Shown in pieces: positions 32,776 through 46,800 of a DNA stretch of 64,000 nucleotides. The stretch is from positions 1,488,001-1,552,000 of the forward strand of contig NC_047063.1 in the NCBI RefSeq assembly GCF_902459465.1, read 5' to 3'. Positions within the stretch are counted from its first letter, which is position 1; the number at the start of each line of letters is the position of its first letter. The DNA comes from Asterias rubens (lineage: Eukaryota; Echinodermata; Asteroidea; Forcipulatida; Asteriidae). The translations under genes were made by a program, and so were the position numbers. Below the pieces are notes generated by a model, which worked only from the letters and a program-made list of their open reading frames with translations, searched no databases and was not told where the DNA came from.

Positions 32776-34193
32776 AACAAGGAATTTGTGCAGGTGCATA
32801 CACTACTTAAACAGCCAATAAAGGATGATCTCAAATATATAGATATTACAGTTTTCTAATAGCTGGAGTCCATAGGAAACTTTAAAGAAAATATAACGAG
32901 TCTCTTACCTCACGTTAAAACATGGCAAAAATTGTTTTTCTCCAGATCGCCCCAAGCCAAATTTCTGAAAAAGGCGGGGTCAAACAAACCCGCGCGACAA
33001 AGGAATCGTGACATCAGTGGAGGCTATTTGATGTGGAAAATAGCGCCCTCAGTTTGCCAAAGCTGGAGAACTGTGTTCAAACCCAATTATGGGAAAATCG
33101 TCACTGGCGTCAAGGGGTCATTATAATGGATAAGCCGTTTGTGACTCTCGGCTGAAAAAGCCGCGCGGCCGGGTGCATTTTTGACTCAAGTTTTTTATTG
33201 CTAAATGCAAATTTTGAGAGTAATATGGTTATTAACCGGTATCTACGATGTCTATTTGGCCATAAAAAGGTAATAGTTGAAATATTGAGATAATCCTTTA
33301 TTGGCTCTTTAATGTTACCATGATGTTACTAAGCAGAAATTTGGTGCTTACCCTGTAAGCAGATGATAGTGACCATAAGCGATGAATTCTACAATAAGCA
33401 AAGCAATGAAATTTGCAATTCCGTTGGGAAAGTGACACACATGCCTATCAATTCTTTAAGATGGATTATGATACACTCTTGCTTATTTATTTTGTTGCTA
33501 TGAGTTATTATACCAACATTTTGTTTACCTGTTACAACTGACTCGTGGTCTGTGTTCATGGGTCACTAGGAGCTGTGATCCCAAGGAACAAAACTTATCT
33601 GTAATTTTATTTTGTAATAAAATTCTTCTTGCAAACATAACAATGTCAAGAGTGTTTGTTTTTTTCTTCTCTCTTTTAATTGTTAAATTGTGTTTTATTA
33701 TGTTGTTATAATACATTGAAAATAGAATAGTTAATACTAATAACATAATTGGACAAAGACTTGGACAGCCCTTTGTTTAAGAAGTGGATTTTTGGCTGAA
33801 CAGACCCCCCCTTAGTCAAAATTGCTCATAAAAATTAAGTGCAGTCCCCCTTTTATGAGAGTTGAACAGCTGGTGTGTTTGCTTGTTTCTAGTATCTCTC
33901 TGGATACGATTTATTTGTGCAATAAACTGGGTGTCAAGAATACCAAAATAAATTCTTTGATATTGTATGTGTATAAGTATTTGCATTTAGGAAATATTTT
34001 TCGCCCCTGTCGAAGTTCCATAGATCAATCGATATTCTGATTCAATAATTAAATAAATATTGGTGAATCAGCAATGCAAGATACTTATAATATCAACTCA
34101 ATTATTAGTAAATTCTGATTAAAAGGTACCCCTTTGTTATGCATTAATATAATTAATATTAACTTTATTTATTTATGAGTATTTTTTTTCTTT
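32776..34193. other. Spacer between ZC3HC1 and UBE2H
   Basis: No gene recognised. A GC-rich patch with GCCGCGCGGCCGGG lies near 33160. The remainder is AT-rich. Confidence 0.45.
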
Positions 34194-34215
34194 GGGGGGG
34201 GGGGGGGGGGGGGGG
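34194..34215 (+). repeat. 22-base G homopolymer upstream of UBE2H
   Basis: An uninterrupted G run, preceded by a T run, lies about 645 bases before the UBE2H ATG. Confidence 0.95.
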
Positions 34216-34460
34216 TAAAAACAAAATCAAATTGAAGTGCGCCATGCCCATTCATCTGGACAAAACATTCAACTTATTCTGTTGGAAATACAAGACATGT
34301 TTGCAAGAATTCCAACACATGACAACATTTATTTTCACGAAAAACTAATTTTTCACGGTAAAGCCTCATGTTTACGTAATGGTGTTTACGTACTCCAGCT
34401 GATGACCGGTGACCCCTTGTACATTTTATTGATGAGGTCACATCGCTTCGGTGGCCTTGA

Positions 34461-34485
34461 GTTATTGCGTCACTGTCACGTGAAC
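34461..34485 (+). promoter_or_regulatory. UBE2H: Candidate UBE2H promoter: CRE-like site and E-box
   Basis: About 380 bases before the UBE2H ATG, TTGCGTCA is followed five bases later by the palindromic E-box CACGTG. Further down a TTCGCG motif (E2F-like) lies near 34771. The 5' flank has no clear TATA box. Motif matches alone are weak evidence. Confidence 0.35.
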
Positions 34486-34860
34486 GACTTCTGAATGTGG
34501 CCGCCGAGGGAGGACCAATTTCCAACTAAAAACAACGAACAATTGTTATCAATACAATTTATACTTAAGAGCATAAACAATATTTTTGCTTATGACCAAA
34601 TACAATAAGAGTAACGTAAGTTGAATAAAGCGATAAAATATTGCTGGAAATTTATACAAATAAAGGTGTAAAATAGTGTAATAAATACAACGTACCTACT
34701 CAAAATGGTATCGTCCTGCATAGTTATTGTTTTGGTTCGGTTCGGGTAACTTCGGTTTTGTGTGTGATATATTTCGCGTAAGCTCGAAGGGTGTAATCGT
34801 TTTGTACAGGAACAGCTGGGTTTTTCAACCAAAATTTTACCCGAATAGAAAACCTCCAAA

Positions 34861-37800
34861 ATGTCGTCACCACCACCGAATAAACGACGGATGGACACCG
34901 ATGTAGTAAAGCTGTATCCTTTGAGTTTCTGGTGCTTTCAAATGTGATGTTAGAAAGGAAAGTACGCCAGTTTATTTGGGATATATTTTACATTTTTTCT
35001 GCTTGATACTGCATACTGCCATTGGGATTGTACAGTGAGTGTAAACTGCTGACGTACTGCAAATGGAAAAACTAAAATTTTGTCTAGAGCTCTTTTAACC
35101 ATATTGATTTATGTGGGGTGTATTAAAATATTGCTTTATTATTGGTAATGCCACATGCATTTGTACATTTTTTAATAGTCCCATAAAAAGTCATAAATAT
35201 TGCCAATTACACTCATGGCTCCCTCCACTTACTGTACTTCTTCACAACTTGCCCTATTTATTATTTACACGCTTTTTTGTGGCTACGCCTACTCTACTCC
35301 TCTAGAACTATATGAGGTTCGTTCGGCTATCGTCTCCCGTAATCCCGTAGGAGTGCATGTCTCACAACACAAACGAGGGGGGTTTGGCCTTTCGATATGA
35401 ACACGTAGAGCCTAATTTTGGCAAATTTGATTTAAAAAAAGAGAGATTTTACCTCATATCGTAATGCCAAAACCCCCTCGTTTGTGTTGGACTGATGTGA
35501 GACATGTACTCATACGGGGATATGGGAGGTCCGATAGCCGAACGAACCTCAAAGTTCTACGCCGACTCTTCCAATCTCAATGTTTTGTTAGTTGTCTCAT
35601 TGAGCTTTGCGCGGGTCCAGAAGATCCGCTCCGCAAAATTTTATAGTTTTTTGGAATCCTTGCCTTTCGGTAAAATGGCTGCTTCTATTGGTAACCAATG
35701 GTATAAAAGAGAGGTTTTGCAAGCGTGCGGATACAGATAAGGATATGATAACCGTATCCGTTCATGTCAGACACGTGTTTAATTTTGTTTCGCAATATAC
35801 TGTATGTGTCACTTAACATGCTTGAGGGCGCTCACATTCATCATGAGTGTTTTTCTGACAAGCATGACCAATAGTGGTGTTTTAAACACTTCATTTTCTC
35901 ACTTACTAGGTTACAGGTATATTGTGCATGTGCAAGCCGATGCCCAAGATAGCTAGAGGTACATGTTTTTATATATTCTTCGTCATTGCATTAGTTATCG
36001 CGTAGCATACCTCCTGATGCTACAAATGTATGTGGGCGTAAGGCCAACAAGCAGAGGGAGTCAATCATATCGCGACTATTTATGGGGCTGAGTGATGTAG
36101 AGATTTCAATAGTGCGTCAACGAGGGAGAGTTTAAATCTTGACACTTATTTGCTGAAAATAATGTTAAAATAGAGCTACCACGGTTTATGTAATGTTGAT
36201 CAATTATTTTCAAAATAACAGCTGTTTGTTACAGTGTGACAACCAAGAGAGTTTGTGGAGAAAAACAAAAAATGACATTAGCCTTTACCTAGGCGTTGCT
36301 TTTTAAAAGGTAACTAAACACTACAACAGAAGTACGTACGTAAGGTAAAACTTGGAGTCTTTGTCAGTTCTGCAGTGAACGTTTTGGAGTATGCGGAAGG
36401 CGAAAAATGCACACCGGCAAATATGCATACCCGTACTTCATTGTGTAATCTATTTGTTCCCAAAGTGGATTATTGTCCAACTGTTTCCTATCATTTCTTC
36501 AATAATAAAATGCCACATGTACAAGAGAGCTTAATAAACAGCCCAAACCCTTCAACATAGAATGCATGGTTAATGGGATCAAGCATACAATGTACATGTA
36601 CATGTCCCACCATGCTCATCACAGCCAAGCAGTTTGGGCATTGAATTAAAATAGTTGTGTTGGATCCTCAACAATTGTTTGATGTTGTTTTAATTTGAAG
36701 TTCATTTGGAATACATGTACAGGTCTACATTTTATGCACATTTTAAGCATAGCGGACAGTTGTTGTTGTTTTGGTACTTTTTAGTCATCAATAATTGAAA
36801 AAGTTGCCCCAGAAATGTTTGTCCAACATATCTCCAAAATACACAGTGGCCTTGTTCGTAGCCCTCAAATAATCAAAGACCACTTTAGACCATGTTGACA
36901 TTAGATAGTCAGTGTTTTTACACCCCAAGAGAGTGAAGTTTTGAACCCAAATTGGGATTATGCTAATAACATTATGCTAAGTATTTTCCATCACAAATGA
37001 GTTGATTTCCTGTTGCACCTGCTTATCAAACTGTATGCATTATACTGACCCACTACAAAATAGTCACGAACCGAATTACATATTTAAGCACACTTAAAAA
37101 GTCTACAAAATGCGTGTTTACCAAAGTTTGAGATGTGTGTGCATGTAAAAAACAATAAGAACATGAAAACACATCTGTAAAATGAGTGCTTGTGGAGTGT
37201 AGTTCATGGACAGTCGTGAACATTTGACTCCATGTCACAATTCCATGGATTCCTAATTTATTGGGGATCTCGCCATTGCACCTATGTAAGTGCAAACATT
37301 ATTTCTTGCAAATTCTAGCCTGTTTTAATTAGATGGCAATGGTGCACAATTGTATAAAATTGGTGAGCATATTCTTATCTTGGCACTGTTAGCTACAATT
37401 TGCAATGTTATGTTCTGCCAAAATATTAAAATGGAGACCGGCATTCTCGCTGCCATTGCTGTTGTCTATGCAGCACAAAATAGTGTGCCCTCGGTATGCC
37501 TTGGCTGTGCGGAAACATGTTCGGTTACCATTGCTGTAATATGTGTATTTATTACAACGGGCACGTGGAATAGCGAAACACATGGTTACCACCATGTTAC
37601 ATGCGTGGTTGATATTTTGATGTGCAGTCTATCATGAGATTTTGATGAAGTGTTTTACAAGGGTGCACTAGACACCAAACTGAACGACACAGCTACTAAG
37701 GCTGTATGAGAACTTATCATTTTCTGTTTTATAATTTTATGCCTGGAGTGCCAGGCTTTGCCAGGCTTCTAACGTAAGCCTAACACGGCAACCATTTTAA

Positions 37801-40800
37801 AGCTACACGTTGCCCTACATGTACAGGCCTTAACCATGCTTTCGGCAGAAATTGGGGCTAAAGGTTGGCTCTCTAGTTTCTTTTTCTGCATTTTACCTCT
37901 GTGGACCCTGGTTTGCATCCCACCTCAGACCCCATTGGGGTTTCCCTCCAGATCTAAAATCTTACCATTTTTTTTGGGGGGGGGGGGTTTCCTTTGCACC
38001 ATCCTGCTTATTGATGCTTGTGCTGTTTGATATTTAATGGTGTATAAAATAACGGATAAAAGATGCCTGATATTTAAGCGGGACCAGGCTAATTAACATA
38101 CAGGCTGCCTTAGTATGCTGTTGACTTCATAATGGGAGTCAAGACTCAAGACTGCATGTACTCTTCTGAAAAAATAAAATCTACTGATCTCAAAAGTGAT
38201 CTCATAATTGCACTATGTAAGTTAGTGCTTTAATTGCAACCAGAACTCAACTCTATGGTGACTCATAATGTTAGTATTTGAACCACCATTATGTTTGTGA
38301 TTGCTGTGTTTTGACAAAGGTTCTAGGGAAAACCATGGAAAACAGACCACACTCCCTTGCATAGTGGGTGTACTGAACACAGTTGATCACATTCTTAAAT
38401 TTAAATAGAGTAGTAGCTCATAATGTATAGACTCATTATTTAAACAGATGTTTAATAAGCTTGGGTATGTTACACTTTGGGGTGGGGAAAGGATTGGGTG
38501 AAAGCTAATTGGTTCGTGCTATTTTCCATTGCGCATCAAAAACACCAACAACAGTAACCATGCAAATATTACTCTATCCAATGCATTTAATAGATGTTAA
38601 TTTTACTTTGGGGATAAAGATAATTCGCTTTTACTCTTACACAGATGTGTATTAAAGCACTGTATACTCGAGTTCTGTGGAAAAAAATCCATAAGCAAAT
38701 CACTTGAATGGGATTTGAACCCAAGACCTTTGCATTGCTAGAGCAGATGTCTTACCAATAGACCACTGAACTAGCCTGGTGGCTAGAGGTATTTCAGACC
38801 CTATGTTTTAGCAGAGGGTACCAAGTATTTATGTTATTTTTGCATTAGGGATGAAGAATGTAATTTGTTTTACTATTCACTGATGTGTATAAAGCACATT
38901 CCTGACTTCTGTGATCAAAACCACTGGCAAATAAAGTGGGATGAGAACCCACGACATTTGCATTGCTATAGAGCAGATGTCTTCCCACTAGACTACAGCG
39001 CTTGCCCGTTGATTTTTTTACCAGTACTTGTACATGTAGTTTGAATCCATTGTGTTAGCAGCAGGTATCACAACGTTTTATTATGTTAATTTTGCATCAT
39101 CCAAAGCAGGGTGGTTTTGGGCCTTTATTGTTTTATTTAAAGGCAGTGGACACTATTGGTAATTGCTCAAAACAATTATTAGCATAAAACCTTTCTTGGT
39201 GACGAGTAATAGGGAGAGGTTGATGGTATAAAACATTGTGAGAAACGGCTCCCTCTGAAGTGCCATAGTTTTCGAGAAAGAAGAGACTTTTCACGAATTT
39301 GAGTCAAGACCTCAGATTTAGAACTTGAGGTCTCGAAATCAACCATCTAAACGTACACAACTTCGTGTGACAAGGGTGTTTTTTTCTTTCATTATTGTGA
39401 CGCAAGTTCGATGACAGATTGAGCTCAAATCTTCACAGGTTTGTTATTTTATGCATATGTTGAGATACACCAACTGTGAAGGCTAGTCTTTGACAATTAT
39501 CAATAGTGTCCACTGCCTTTAATTTATAACATTATATTTTACTAATTTATTTATGTATTTTTTTATTGTTTTGGTGTATAGAGAAATCATGTTGCAGTTT
39601 CCACCATTTTTACTTAGAATACCACTTTTATTATCAGATGGCTACAAATAATCATTATGGTTTGCCTGAGTTATAGTATCATAATAAAAATCAGACAAGA
39701 TAAGACGTGTTTTCTTTCATCAGAATGATACATTTGTAATAGAGATATTTAGTTTGTTAATCCTACTTAATTTGAGAAGAAAAAAAGATAACACACACAA
39801 AGACGCCACAAGGTAATTTCTGCCAGCTGTCCGTCATGGTTATCTGATGTTTATTATGTCGGAGTTCAGGATAACACGTTAACAAGGCCGTTAACAAGGC
39901 ATGTGTAGTGAGGTGACACTTTCCATTCACCAAAGTAATCTGCTTGAAGACCATCAATAACTAATATCAGCAATGTTATAATTATATCTTCCATATGGGA
40001 TAGTTGTCTAGAAACAACCTATATTGTGTTAGCAAGCTAAGGGGTTACCAAAATGTGGACATGCCATCATTTCGACATACCTCATCAAATTTAGATCCTT
40101 GTTTCAGAGCTAATTTCATTAATTATTTTGTTCAATGGCATTTCATTGAGAGGTTGGGAATTGTTTAATTTATTACATCAGGATATTGTACAAAGTTCTG
40201 TAAAACTAAGTGATTTACAGTTCATGTTTGTTTATTATTAAATCCCAGCCCCAGTCATGCAATGTCAGAAGAGGTTACATACATTTTACCGGTTGGCTAT
40301 CGTTGCTTTTTCCATAAAATTTTATGAACATACTTTTACTTATAACTGTAAGTAACGATTAATAGTTTCAAAAAACAATAATAGGCTAAGCTTTCACTTT
40401 AACATCTCAAAGTTAATTATAGATCCTTCAAGCTGTAATGTACATCTTCTGTCGTTTTTTGTGAAGAACTTCCTTCTAAAAGTGGTTAGCGAGGAAGCAA
40501 ATTTCCTGAATCATCAAAGATGGGGACCATGGTCCAATATGGAACACTCAGCTACACATACTTTTTTTTTTTTTTTTTTTTGTAGTGGGTTCGAATCCCC
40601 CCCCCCCCCCCCCCCCGAGTAATATGCCTGTGATTTATTTCACAGAACTCAGGAAAGTACTGAGTTTACAGTGCTAACACACATCAGTGTATACGGGTAA
40701 AATCAAAATGAATGTTCTTTATCCCCGCTGCAAATTTAACATCTTTTAAATCGTTGCAGTACCTGCTGCTAAAACGTACAATTCAAACTGCCTCTAGCTA

Positions 40801-43800
40801 CCAGGCAATCTGTGTGGTCTAGTTGGTATAAAGCCTGGTTCATACTTCCTGCGAATGCGAATTTGACGTTAAAATGTGACGTCACAACCCTCCTTTGAGT
40901 TGAGCAGAGGGCAACTGCTGTGAATTGTTCGTTGCCAATTTGTGACGTCAACATGCGCTTCGCATTCGCATTTGCAGGAAGTATGAACCGGGCTTAACAC
41001 TGCTCTAGAATTATAAAGGTTGTGTGTTTGAATCCCTACCGAGTAATATATTCCTGTGATTTTTTTCACAGAACTCAGTAAAGTACTGAGTATATATATA
41101 ATGCTAACACACATCGATGTGCGTGGGTAAAACCAAAATGAATGCTTGTTATCCCCAATGCAAATTTAACATATTAAATATATTTCTGGTGTATAAAACC
41201 ATAGAGTAAGGACAGAGACTCAGAGTAGAGTAAGCATTTACTGCACCTGCATTTGTGTTGACAATCTCAATGACCTTGCCCTAGAATGATATCAATAAAA
41301 AAAACTCCTCATTGTGGCACACATGAGTGTCACCTAATAAGACTGGGCTGGTGCAACACACACCTTGTTTAATCCTATCCATGTGGATCATGTGCAAGAG
41401 CATAGTCAGAGGATCCCAATGGACTGTTGAATCTCTAGTATTGGTAGCTGTTGGTGCAAAAGGCAAAGTGTACCATTGGGTATTTGGGATCGTTAGATTG
41501 GTTTAATCCTATATAAATGTAGATGTATAGACGATGCGACCTGTGTTAACATGTTTATAAAAGAGCCACAGAGCCTGGACTTCCTGCAGGCGTGATTTGT
41601 ACACAGCCTAATGGAAGAAATATAAAAATCTTATACTTTATGGAGATTGCACTGTCTAATTCCTATCAACTTTTGATATGATGAATGGGGGCACATCTCA
41701 AAACTTGTCCAGCTTTTACTTTCATAACTCTAGGATTTATGTGGAAATTATGACACAAAATGTCAACTTTCCATAAGACCAGTGCAGTATCTTGCCTGCC
41801 AGAATACCCAAAGAATGCGCAAGGTCAAACTTATTGTAAACAAAGTTCACAATAAAACTATTATTCATTAGTGGTTGCGTTTTTTTGGATATTGCCAAAA
41901 ATCCGGAGTGGTTATGTCCTTAGGAAGAATGATCCCAAAAAGGAAAACACAATCTCAGACTCAATTTTTCTAGAGCTTCCCAGATTGTACATGTACTGTA
42001 AACACAGCCTAATTCATAGAGCTGTTCAATGGCTGATTTTAACGTGCTTATAGCACTGCTAACCGTAAACATCTATCAAGTATCAGAAAGACTCTTCTAG
42101 GGTCAAAACATATAAGGTCATTACTGCTTTTTGTACTTTTGGTTGGTAAAACAGTTTGCAATCACAGCTATGTCTTTTTTCACTAAAATGCAAAATAGAT
42201 TAATTCATTTATATTCATTACATAGGCCCCTATACAATTGTTCTGTCTTAATTGCATTTTCATAGGCAATTGAATGCTTTCGTGCATGATTAGAGTTTTA
42301 TGAGTTCCATATGATTCATGGCAGTTACTGATATTAGTATCATTCGGATTTCAATATGCTGGGAGCATAAAGATGACAAGGATACTAAAGTAGTCTGTGC
42401 TGATCTGGAAGTTGCAGTGCAAAAGCTTGCCCGGAACCGCCTGCATTAAGCAATGGATACACATATAGACGATGTGACCTATGTTTACATTCAAACCGCC
42501 CTCTGTTGACAAAACACTGTATACTTTATGTTTCGCCGGCAACAATACGTGCAGTCATGGTAAGATCGCATACACTTTCTAGCTGGCTGCCAAAACACAA
42601 AGGTTTTGCCCGGCGATATGCGCGAATTATGTTATGGTTTTCAAGTGACGTCAGAGGTCACATCGTCCATAGTCTGAGGAATTCAAATTGAGCATTCACT
42701 TGTGAACGAACAAGGCGTTGTACCAGACTTCATTCAGATATACTCGCTATGTCATTGTACCAAAGTCTGGTTGATACTGTACAAACATAACACATGTTTT
42801 CAGAACTGGGATCTGGCTGGAGGTCGTTAGCAACAGGGTCAATGAGTCCCTTTTTCATAGTCCAATATTGATAAACCGTCCATTTTGTATTGACAAAATA
42901 GGAAGATTGCCAACATAGGGCTAGGTAGCTCACGTTTATCCAGAGATTGTTGGTTCATCTCCACTCTAGTACGTTTTTCTTTGTTCAACCCTAAATAGTT
43001 TGTAGACCTGTTACTAAGCTTTTTCTTGATTGATCTCTTGCATGTTTTTGCCGTACCACATAGTACTTGTCTATGACAATTAACCATGGTTGAGCAAAGT
43101 CATCTGAGGTCTCAGTCTGGGTCATGTTTTGGGTCTTGTTCTCGATCAGGAGGTATCGTTCTTTGTATCAGTCTCCATTATTGAGGTTTATGCCTCAATT
43201 TTTGCTTGGATGCGATTTACATAGCCACTTAAATTTTGAGAGGTCTTGCTAAGTTCTTATCTTTTGTTCGTTTTTCAATGCCGGAGTAACAATCAACATA
43301 TTAACACTAGCGTTATAATTCACTACACCTAAAATTGCGACTAATCAGGATTTTCATTTCCTTGCAAGTGGGACCAGTTAGATTTTCCATTCACTGGTTT
43401 TACATTATTTTATTAACGTTACCTTCCAATACTGATATTTTAGCATGTGGCTTGTAATTTGTAGGCTGCTATGAACAATCATGCAGTGGTATACTGTATA
43501 ATGTTTAGAAATGGGAAGCAATACTATTGCTAGTCAGCTAGACTCTAGTTGGACTGACTTTTGACTGTTCCTCAGGTAACTGGCATTTGGCCAGCGGACA
43601 TCTGTTTAGATATTGAAAGTAGTCATTTAGAGATACTTGATCAAAAACATGTCAGTGTCACAAACACCATCAGACCTAAATCAAATACCTTATAATAACG
43701 AGCCTACTGCATTATGATTTGTAGCCGTGACACTCAGTGTAGACTTTGACTTTGATTAAAAAAGTCTATGTGCATGAAAACTGCATGATATCACCTGAGA

Positions 43801-46800
43801 GTGTATTGTGTATAGTACTGTAATTACAAATGTGAATCAAGCACCAGGTACCCTTAATTTATGGTGACAATACTGCAGGGAATTCACAAAACCGATGCAT
43901 TTTTCATTTACAGCATAACAATAATAATAATTATAATAGTGGCTTCTTATAATAATATAGCCGCTACTAGCGCACATATCCGTCACTCAGTGACGCTTAA
44001 GGCGCTGTAACAGGAACACCGGGGCGAACTCGTTTACTTTTCGATAAGTGCACTGGGTGCTTTTACGTACCTTACACAACATTGGTCCTATATTTAACCA
44101 ACGGCTTTACGTCCCATCTGAAGGACAAAGCATCATGGTTAAGTGTCTTGCTTAAAGACACTGGTGTCACGACTGGGACTCGAACCCACACTCTGCTTAT
44201 TAGAAACACCAGGGTTTGGATTTTTTTTTCTGATGGGGAATTATCAAGGTGGTTATTATTATACAAACTGTCAGTTATTTGGTTTCCTTGACTAAGCTTT
44301 CCTCCTTCAGAATCGAAAGCAAACATGAAGTAACAATACTCAAGGGACTCAACGAGTTAATGGTGAAGTTTTACGGGCCTAAAGGAAGTAAGTATAAAAA
44401 ACTCAATTTGTAATCCAATCATTGTAGAAAAATGACTTTCAATATGCCTGTAAATTATTCACCGATTATTAGACGTTGAATTCTCAGACGCCAATTTTTT
44501 GTGGAGGTGTAATCACTGACATGTTATGAGTGCATTCTTATTATGTGTAAACAAATACAGCACGCTTTGGTATTTAAATAATTGCCGTTCACACTCGGCA
44601 ATAAGAGATGTACCTGAGGATGATGAGGTTTTCATTATAGCTCGCTGCTTCCCTTATGAGAGGGTTTACGTTCGTGTGAAGTCATAGAGGCATGTGGATG
44701 TGGGGGGTGGGGGTGGGGAGGGGGAGTACTACATGTAGTCCAGGAAAATCTTTCACATAGTCTCTGAATAAAACGAATGGAAATTACTTCACAGACAAAC
44801 CAAGCGTGCCTGTAGTTTTGTAGGCATCATAATTGACGTGTGTGGTAACATATGGATACCAACACAGCTGGTGTGATTATAGGTTAACATTCTCCACAAT
44901 GAATGGGGCAGTAGAGAGGATCAAATCAATTTCACTCTAAATATGTCGCTGAATTGAAGTGCACTCATAATGTAGTCATTAGTCATTCAATTCTGGGGCA
45001 GCATATTTAACTCACATATTTAATATTTCTGGTATTCATTGAGGTGTTCATTTACATGGATGGTCCTCAGTTCACTCACTGGCTAGCTTCCTCAGTCAAA
45101 TTCTCCTTTTTAAAGCCTCTTACGCACTTTCCGGTGACACTTTTGGTTGAACTCATCAAACTTGAATTGCTGACTCTGGTGAACTCTTGGGAAATGGCTG
45201 TTTGCTAGGAAACCCATAAGTGTCTGATGGGTTAAAGGCACAGGGCATGTGTGGTAGTTGTCAAAGACCAGTAATCTCACTTGGTGTATCCAACCACTCG
45301 ATCCATGATCCAACATACATAAAACAAATCTGTGAAATTTTGGGCTACATTGGTCACCGACTTTGCATGAAAATAATGAAAGAAAAAACAGCCTTTTTGC
45401 ACAAATTTGTGTGCTTTTAGATGCCTGAGAAAGGCTTCAAGTCTTAAGTCTTTCTGAGAATCAAATATTTTTGTGAGAAATTACCTCTTTCTCAAAAACT
45501 TGAGAGTCATTTCATACAATGTTTTATACTATCAACAGCTCTCCATTGCTCGTTACTAAGTTTTTATACTAATAAATATTTTGATTATTTACCAAATGTG
45601 TCCAGTAGGCCTACCTTCTCTTGAAATATTATTCCATGAAATGCTTTACTTTTTGAGAAAACATTTTGAGAAAACAATTATCAATTCTCGATATCGAGAA
45701 TTGCGGATTTATTTTAAATACATGTCATGACACAGCGAAATGTGCGAAAACAAGGGTTTTTCTGTTATTTTCTCCTGACTCCAATGACCGATTGAGCCTA
45801 AATTGTCACAGGTTTGTTATTTTATATATAAGTTGTGATACACGAAGTGTGGGCCTTTGGACAATACTGTTTACTGAAAGTGTCCAATGACTTTAAGTGA
45901 GATAACCCAGGGTTAGCCTCAATGGCTTTAAGTGAGATATTAGCCAGGGTTAGCCTACGAAGTGAGTTTGTTTTCCTCGGGAAAGTAAGGTGTGCCTAGT
46001 TCTACGGACCCAAGCTCTGGTGTTGTCAACAGCAGAGTGTGCTCTCAGTTCGAATCCCGGTTATAACAATGTGTCCTTGAGCAAGGCACTTAAACATTTG
46101 AGAAGGTATATTCTGCTCAACTAGCCATGCTCCTATCCTAGTGGAGGATACCCATGCCTAAATTCTTATTACGTGCCAATGGCCCAGTGTAAAATTCAAG
46201 CCCTGTACATACAAAAAAACTGCATGCAATAGTTTAAAAGCTTATAATAGATGTCAGGCCTGTATGCTTCGTTTTGAAAGGGCAAGGGCATCGAGGCATT
46301 TCTCCTTGGTAAAGGGCACCCTGTGAGGAAAATGTAAATTTCTGCTGGAGCATTTCAATGGGCACCAAGGTATTGACCTGAAATGTGGGGGTACTGTGCT
46401 GATCTTACAATTCTGTACTTTCTAAACAATTCTCTGAAGATATCTTGTGAGGGTCAGTGTACCTTACTGTGAATCCTCCAGTGTCACTCCTTATTAAGAA
46501 CCTTCCCCCAATGACAAGATGAGGACAGCAAGGTTGGCCTTTACATCTACAAGTGGTGCATGAGGAAAAGATGTCAAGCCACGGTCAGTACTTGACACTA
46601 AAGTGACAGTGCACAACTCGAATGGCCGGCTTCTCAGAATTTTTATCATCAGTGCAAAATCAGTTTAAGGGCAAATGATGCCTCTTTTTTAACCGTTCGA
46701 TTGTTTTGAACCCTATTTTGTTGTAGATCTTGCAGGCCTGTAATCTCTGTTTTTGAAAAGCCAAGGAGACCAACAAGGCATGTTCTCCTTGGTAAAGGGT

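Larger units (their letters stand above)
34914..44310 (+). other. UBE2H: U12-type GT-AG intron 1 of UBE2H
   Basis: The donor after codon-split VVKL is GTATCCTTTG, the exact U12 5' consensus and unlike a U2 GTRAGT. Near the acceptor TTTCCTTGAC (44283-44292) fits the U12 branch site with the tolerated G, 18 bases before the CAG at 44310. The intron is about 9.4 kb. It contains an inverted-repeat element at 35.3 kb, three tRNA-like SINE copies (38.6-41.2 kb), a short inverted-repeat element nested in one of them, and a full GGCAGTGGACAC element at 39.1 kb. I see no internal exon. Confidence 0.82.

Noticed and set aside
34237..34494. 85-codon frame upstream of UBE2H
   Set aside because: It overlaps the promoter-like region and an antisense frame of equal length. 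There is no motif.
37350..37637. 95-codon cysteine-rich, membrane-like frame
   Set aside because: It lies inside UBE2H intron 1, has a near-equal antisense frame, and no family is recognised.
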